Part shown: in pieces, positions 59,121-64,000 of the stretch
Numbering within the stretch: position 1 is the stretch's first letter
How the letters are laid out: every line of letters begins with the position of its first letter
Assembly (NCBI RefSeq): GCF_032854445.1
Contig: NC_088307.1
Span: forward strand, 24,005,953-24,069,952
Length of the DNA stretch: 64,000 nucleotides
Source of the DNA: Liolophura sinensis
Taxonomy: Eukaryota; Mollusca; Polyplacophora; Chitonida; Chitonidae
Direction: 5' to 3'
Program-made: the position numbers and the translations under genes
The notes under the pieces: generated by a model
What the model was told of the DNA's origin: nothing
The model's database searches: none
Seen by the model: only the letters and a program-made list of their open reading frames with translations

Positions 59121-59730
59121 TAATTTTTTTTAATTGTATGTATTTAACAACATTTTTCTTCAAACGTTTGTGATATAAAACTATGTTTTTGTCACAAATA
59201 ATCCAGTGATCTGGCCATATTTTTTTTATTTCTAATTACAATTTTACATTTGAATTTACGTTTTTATTTTAGATCTGAAAGTATATGCAAATCCGTTGTC
59301 ATCAGTCGTAAGCGTTTAGTGAGTTAACCATAAGCACTGGAAATTGCAAGTTCGTGGAAACATTAGGCATGTCAAAATTCCCCTTTAAAACGTAGTAATT
59401 TCAACTTCAGTGTAAAGGCAAGAGTTAGATATTTGACGGGAGTCAATGTGGTCTGAAAAGCGAACCACAGAATTCTTAAATTGAACTGTGCTTGCTTTCA
59501 TTTTGTGAAAAAAATACAATGAACTCTGGTTAAAGATGTTACAGAAATGTCCTTTCTTATATGCATTCTCCTTTTTCTTTAAAACAACTTTTGTGAAAAC
59601 TCAAACGTACGTATTATGCAATTTAAATACTGCCCTGGTCCCAAACTGTGATAATACTGAGGTTGTGGCTAAATCCCCGAAGTGAATTCACGTATTTTGA
59701 AAATGAATGTGTCTTAGTCCAGATTTACAT
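59049..59730 (+). repeat. Segmental duplicate, copy 1 (tRNA-Cys plus 3' flank)
   Basis: After the tRNA, phrases such as AATCCAGTGATCTGGCCATA, AATTTCAACTTCAGTGTAA, TGTTACAGAAATGTCCTTTC and CCCGAAGTGAATTCACGTAT occur in the same order as on the - strand of 46.77-47.28 kb. This copy has about 130 bp of extra sequence near 59.25-59.39 kb. Confidence 0.85.
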
Positions 59731-59887
59731 TACTATTGTACTGTTCTTGTCTTTATATATTAGCTTAATTATACATCAAGGGGAAATCAAATTGATTTCT
59801 AGATCTCTTCGAAATTGATTTTCGTACTGTGGACGAAGAGTTTGAATTTATCTCCATTTTTTGAATTTGACTGTTTACATGCAATAT

Positions 59888-59952
59888 GGGGATATAGCTC
59901 AGTGGTAGAGCATTCGATCCAGAGGTCTCCGGTTCGATCCCGGATGTCTTTG
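59888..59952 (+). pseudogene. tRNA-Cys pseudogene, anticodon arm deleted
   Basis: The 5' acceptor, D arm and T arm match tRNA-Cys. Seven bases are missing in the anticodon region, removing the GCA anticodon, and the 3' acceptor strand reads TGTCTTT. It cannot fold or decode normally. Confidence 0.92.
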
Positions 59953-60434
59953 CTCTTTTGTTATGTTTCTCTTTTATAAATAGCCGTTGTTTTTTTTTTT
60001 TTTCACCACAAATTTTTCCTTTAACGTGCCTAATTAACATATCTAATTACAATTCTACATTTTTACATTCACATTTTTACTGGAATCCTTTCTGTAGACG
60101 CCAATGCGGTGACAAACAACGTAAGATTTGGTTGTTTAACGTTGGCTGAGTGTTGAATTAGATCGTCGCGTTGGATATACGTACAGTTGCAATCACAGCG
60201 CAACTGGGTTACATACTCTGTTATCGACAAAAATATCTGTTTTGCTATTTGAGCTGAATTTTTTTTACTGTAACTTCCCCAGAATTTACGTTGTATAGAA
60301 ATATTCTGACCTTGTTACATAAGAAATAACAATTTTAAAATGATTTAAAATTTTGGTTTAAATCTAAGGTCGCTTAGATTTCAACCTGAAAGTTTACCTT
60401 AAATACTATGAGCAGTAAGTATCCAAATCCCTAT

Positions 60435-60640
60435 TCAGGCGGTCAACCGGTGAAACATTAATTCATTAGTTTTATGAATAAAAATTTTACATCACAATCT
60501 CCGAAAAAAAAATTTGCGTGAGTTAAACGTAAGCTAGTTACCTGAAAGAAGAAGCTGTCAGCAGTTTTCAGTGATGTGTAAAAGACGCCGTGCGTGTTTC
60601 ATATCCAATATCTGAAATCAAGTACGTATACAGTCCGCGA
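60435..60640 (+). repeat. Dispersed repeat R4 fragment, diverged
   Basis: GCGGTCAACCGG at the left, then GAAGAAGCTGTCAGCAGTTT, TCAGTGATGTGTAAAAGACG. It lies just left of the 104-bp tandem repeat. Confidence 0.45.
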
Positions 60641-60713
60641 CACTGTAACTGAATACAGGCCCATATATGCATTATAGGTAATAGTAGGCTTTAACTACGA
60701 CTGTTACTATTTT

Positions 60714-61110
60714 ACATTACGCTGACATTACATCTACGCCATGTTTAAGCCCCTATATATCCCCAAGTTAATCAAAACTAGATGCATACTTACAAAGCAT
60801 ATATAGCCTCATAAATTACGTTACAGTGATATTACATCTATGCCATGTTTAAGGCCCTATATATCCCTGGGTAAAACGAAACTAGATACATACTTACAAA
60901 GCATATATAGCCTCATAAATTACATTACGGTGATATTACATCTATGCCATGTTTAAGGCCCTATATATCCCTGGGTAAAACGAAACTAGATACATACTTA
61001 CAAAGCATATATAGCCTCATAAATTACATTACGGTGATATTACATCTACGCCAGGTTTAAGCCCCTATATATCCCCGGGTTAAGCGAAACTAGATACATA
61101 CTTACAAAGC
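60714..61110 (+). repeat. 104-bp tandem repeat, about 3.8 units
   Basis: The phrase ACATCTA(C/T)GCCA(T/G)GTTTAAG recurs with an exact 104-bp period (60738, 60842, 60946, 61050). Units 2 and 3 are almost identical; units 1 and 4 differ at several sites. The array ends at CATACTTACAAAGCC. Confidence 0.92.
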
Positions 61111-61875
61111 CTTATAGATCTTCCACCTTGTGGTATGTTTGGCAAAATTTAAGGAATTTTGAAACAGTCGACGTTAGTACAAAAGCTTGATTCACGTAAT
61201 CATTAAAAGACAGACAATTAGAATCCATATGTGATGAAAAGAATTAAATACTACTGTATATGAGGAGCCTTAATGTTGGGTTTTCGTTGACAATACTGAT
61301 ACTGTAAACATGATGACGTCACTACTGTGTTTTTCTTTTAAGTTTTCTTGGAAAAGAAACTTCTTCTAAGTTTACCTATGGAAAGGTATATTTAAGCACA
61401 AATACTTTATCTGGGCTAAACGAAAATGATTGTGACGTTACTGAAGCAAACTGTGAACATTTCTAAATCCCACCTTATAATACAGATATTTTATTGACAT
61501 ATATCAAGTTCTGTGACAAAATAACTTAGATTTTGTAAGATGTGGCAAAGGTGTTTCTCTTTGAATAATTCCAAATAAACATAATGAAAACGCAGTTTTG
61601 TATATTAGCGAATTTAAACGTTGTCCTAAAATCAAACGTTGATAGTTATATGGATTGAGTCAAATCGGATAAATTTATCAATGATTGTTGTAAGCACATG
61701 TATCATTATTTGCTCATTATAATTGTAATAAAGTTAAACTAATTTGTAGAAACGGTTCTATACTGATTTTTTTTGGTACTCTTTAAATTAAAAGTGGCAG
61801 CTTTTTCTTTGTAGATTTGTCTGTGATAGTTGTGTATTGAAAATGCCTTTGTTGTTGAGATAATGTAGTTCACAA

Positions 61876-61938
61876 GGGGATATAGCTGCAGATCGAATGC
61901 AGATCGAGAGGCCTCCGGTTCGATCCCGGATGTCCCTT
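61876..61938 (+). pseudogene. tRNA-Cys pseudogene, D arm replaced
   Basis: It starts GGGGATATAGC, then a misplaced copy of the anticodon-stem sequence (TGCAGATCGA) replaces the D arm, followed by an intact anticodon 3' half and T arm. The D arm is lost, so it is probably non-functional. A slipped duplication plus deletion could have produced it. Confidence 0.9.
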
Positions 61939-62099
61939 GAAATTTTCACATTTTTTGATTTTATGATATAAAACTTTGGTGGTTTTTACAAGAAGTACTT
62001 CCGTTATTCGTCCATAGCATTTGATATTTTCACTACAATTTTACTTTAAACATATCTGTTACTCTGATCCATTTCAATGTATACATCCTTTTAAGTTGC

Positions 62100-62460
62100 T
62101 TTATACTACCCCCTACTCCTCAACAAAGTTACGGGGTATACTGGACTCACCCTCCGCCCTCTGTCTGTCTGTCTGTCCGTCTGACTGTAGACAAAACTTT
62201 TGTCCATGCAACCCCTCCCAAACTACCGCGCCATTTTCGATGAAACTTACCATACACCTTGCCTACCATTTGAACTTGTGCATGCTTAAGTTCCGAAGCA
62301 AACGGGTAATTATTTTCATAATTGTGCCCATTTAGGATTTGTGTAAACTTGTGCATGCTCAAGGTACTTCGTGCAATACTGGATTTTCATTGCTACATTT
62401 CTCCATTCAAACTGGTTGTACCAGTACTAGCAATCAATGCACACTATGAATGGCCCTTGA
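62100..62460 (+). repeat. Probable dispersed repeat with (CTGT)n
   Basis: AACAAAGTTACGGGGTATAC followed by CTGTCTGTCTGTCTGTCCGT, then TGTAGACAAAACTTTTGTCC and ACTACCGCGCCATTTTCGAT. From memory this arrangement is common in invertebrate repeats, but no second copy is in this window, so the class is unknown. Confidence 0.4.
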
Positions 62461-62574
62461 AATAATTCATATAAAGCCAAACTAAGCAATATGGCGTTCT
62501 GTCATTTCTTTTAAAATTTTCTTGGCTTTCTTTTCATTTATTTTTGGAAATGTTTGGGGTATTTTTAGCAGCAC

Positions 62575-62716
62575 TAGATAAAAGAGCCGTGGAAATCCGT
62601 CCTGCAACAAGGAGGTACATTACATACACCCTAAGGATTCCTTCGTCGTCATATGACTGAAAATTTGTTGAGCACGACGTTAAACCCTAAGCACTCACTC
62701 ACTCACTCATTCATAT
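62575..62716 (+). mobile_element. SINE-B 3' half with (ACTC)n tail
   Basis: CGTCGTCATATGACTGAAAA, TTTGTTGAGCACGACGTTAA, ACCCTAAGCACTCACTCACT is a typical end of this SINE group. The upstream part (GCAACAAGGAGGTACATTAC) belongs to a body different from the 9.6 kb copy. Confidence 0.7.
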
Positions 62717-64000
62717 GTAATAATAAAACGACGTATTATTTTTGTATAAGGATTAAGGGCTGCAAGAAATATCACAACTTCGTTTTTGTCACTTGCTTCT
62801 TTTTGTTAGAGAGAGCACGGCAGAAATGTTCTATTCTCCAAGATTAAGTCAAAGAATACCTTCAAAAAATAAGTATCAAGTCGCCAATGCAAAACCATGG
62901 AAATCTTTGACTCAAATCACCTTTATTCACATTATAAGATTTTCTTGCACTGAATACAAAGGAGTCTAAGGTATGTTTTCTTTATCCCAGATGGAATTGC
63001 TCACTTATTTAATATGGCGGTCAGTTTCAAGGGAGTAGAAACCACCGACCTTTGGTAAGTTACTGAAGACTTTTCTATGTGTTACGTACAAACTTGCACT
63101 CCAAATTGGTCGAAGACAAGAGGTCTGAGAAGGTTAGAGTGCGCGAACGCTTTATCGAGCTCTGTGGATGGCTTTACTGGTCACCAAGTCACCCAAGCGC
63201 AAATGTGAACGAGAGAAACTACAAATGCTTTGTCCAGGTAAGGCCATAGTAAAGTGCGCAAATATTCCAGCCCTCCCATTTTGAGAGGGTTCTGACCCAG
63301 AGAAATAAAAGGAACCAGGCTATATTTACTATATCTACTAGTTGCCTTATCCACTATGGACATGAAATTGGAGTCAACATTGGGGTGAAAATGTAACATT
63401 GAAATGCAGTTGCCTACCATGTAGATGTAAAATAGCCAGCCACCACACAGCCACTCCGTCAACAGTTAGCTATTAAAATTCCCTTAAAAATTTCTTTGAT
63501 TACTGATCTATGCGATAGGCCAACTACTTTTTAAATTTAGGTCCCTGAATCAGACAGATTTTCAAATGACAGCGAAGATAAGGAATTTTTCCGGAAATCA
63601 ACCATTAAATGCACTACTTGTAACAATTTTGGGTGTTTTTGAAATTATAACCCGTCACAAAAACGAACACATGTCGTTGATAAAGGGAATGACACTTGAC
63701 TGACAACAAAAGAACAAAAAATATATAACTGTGTCACATTAACTTATTCTTATAAAATAAAACTTCCGAGTATGAAGATAGTTCCAATTTTAGGATCACC
63801 GTTAGCAGACAACATTCAAACTGAAATTTAAATGAAACCCGAACTACAAAACTGTTTCTTACTCATTTACTAAAGGCTCGATTTCTTTATTCTTAGTGAT
63901 AAATGATGCACTGTATACTTAGGAGATGTCTTAGATGAAACTTGCCTTTCAAAATTGCCTAATGTCTTCATAATGCGCAGCTTTGTCAACATTCATCTAC

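Larger units (their letters stand above)
59121..64000. other. Right flank of the tRNA domain, no protein gene
   Basis: Contains the duplicated flank shared with 47.2 kb (to about 59.73 kb), two tRNA-Cys pseudogenes, an R4 fragment, the 104-bp tandem repeat, a CTGT-rich repeat segment near 62.1 kb and a SINE-B tail. From 62.72 to 64.0 kb I see AT-rich sequence with only short open frames (the longest, 93 codons on the - strand at 63181-63462, is unrecognised). Confidence 0.7.

Noticed and set aside
63181-63462. 93-codon open frame on the - strand
   Set aside because: No recognisable domain and no flanking exon signals that I could support.

Overview
The window is eukaryotic: one spliced gene with long introns, dense dispersed SINEs, a LINE, minisatellites and a tRNA cluster. 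It most resembles a marine mollusc or a related lophotrochozoan. Two observations suggest this: the LMO4-type LIM-only protein, and two SINE families whose 3' ends have a form I associate with molluscan genomes from memory. No species is assigned and no database was searched.

1-29.2 kb: a single protein-coding gene on the + strand, an orthologue of the LIM-only transcription cofactor LMO4. Three coding exons can be joined with the phase kept (5979-6289, 19162-19399, 28228-28236) to give an intact 185-residue protein. It has an asparagine-rich N-terminus, two complete LIM zinc-binding domains and the LMO4-type C-terminus ending Lys-Val-Cys. The last coding exon encodes only Val-Cys-stop and is followed by about 0.95 kb of 3' UTR with an AATAAA signal. 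The introns (12.9 and 8.8 kb) hold SINEs, small tandem repeats and several SINE-free, moderately GC-rich stretches that look like candidate conserved regulatory elements. The second intron also holds a 3.4 kb minisatellite of about 106 32-bp units that ends 75 bp before the terminal splice acceptor. The exon carrying the 5' end of the mRNA was not identified.

29.2-43.1 kb: no protein gene is visible. The stretch contains SINEs, a 58-59 bp minisatellite (33.2-34.0 kb), a 600-bp TTAA-flanked non-autonomous DNA transposon, a pair of short related elements (38.6-39.1 kb), two (TA)n palindromes, and a repeat of about 420 bp present at both 30.1 and 40.8 kb.

43.1-62 kb: a tRNA-Cys(GCA) domain with nine apparently functional genes and two broken copies. 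Six of them lie in a tandem array whose repeating unit is a dimer of about 1.06 kb (two tRNAs with two different spacers). A 5.1 kb Tx1/L1-like LINE, now inactivated by several frameshifts and stops, sits in one spacer. A second tRNA-Cys locus at 47.2 kb is an inverted duplicate of the array's right edge at 59.05-59.73 kb.

62-64 kb: repeat remnants (a CTGT-rich segment and the 3' end of a SINE-B copy) and no recognisable gene.

The most unusual structures are the minisatellite beside a two-codon terminal exon, the dimeric tRNA-Cys array with its LINE and duplicated flank, and the two SINE families with a shared 3' domain.
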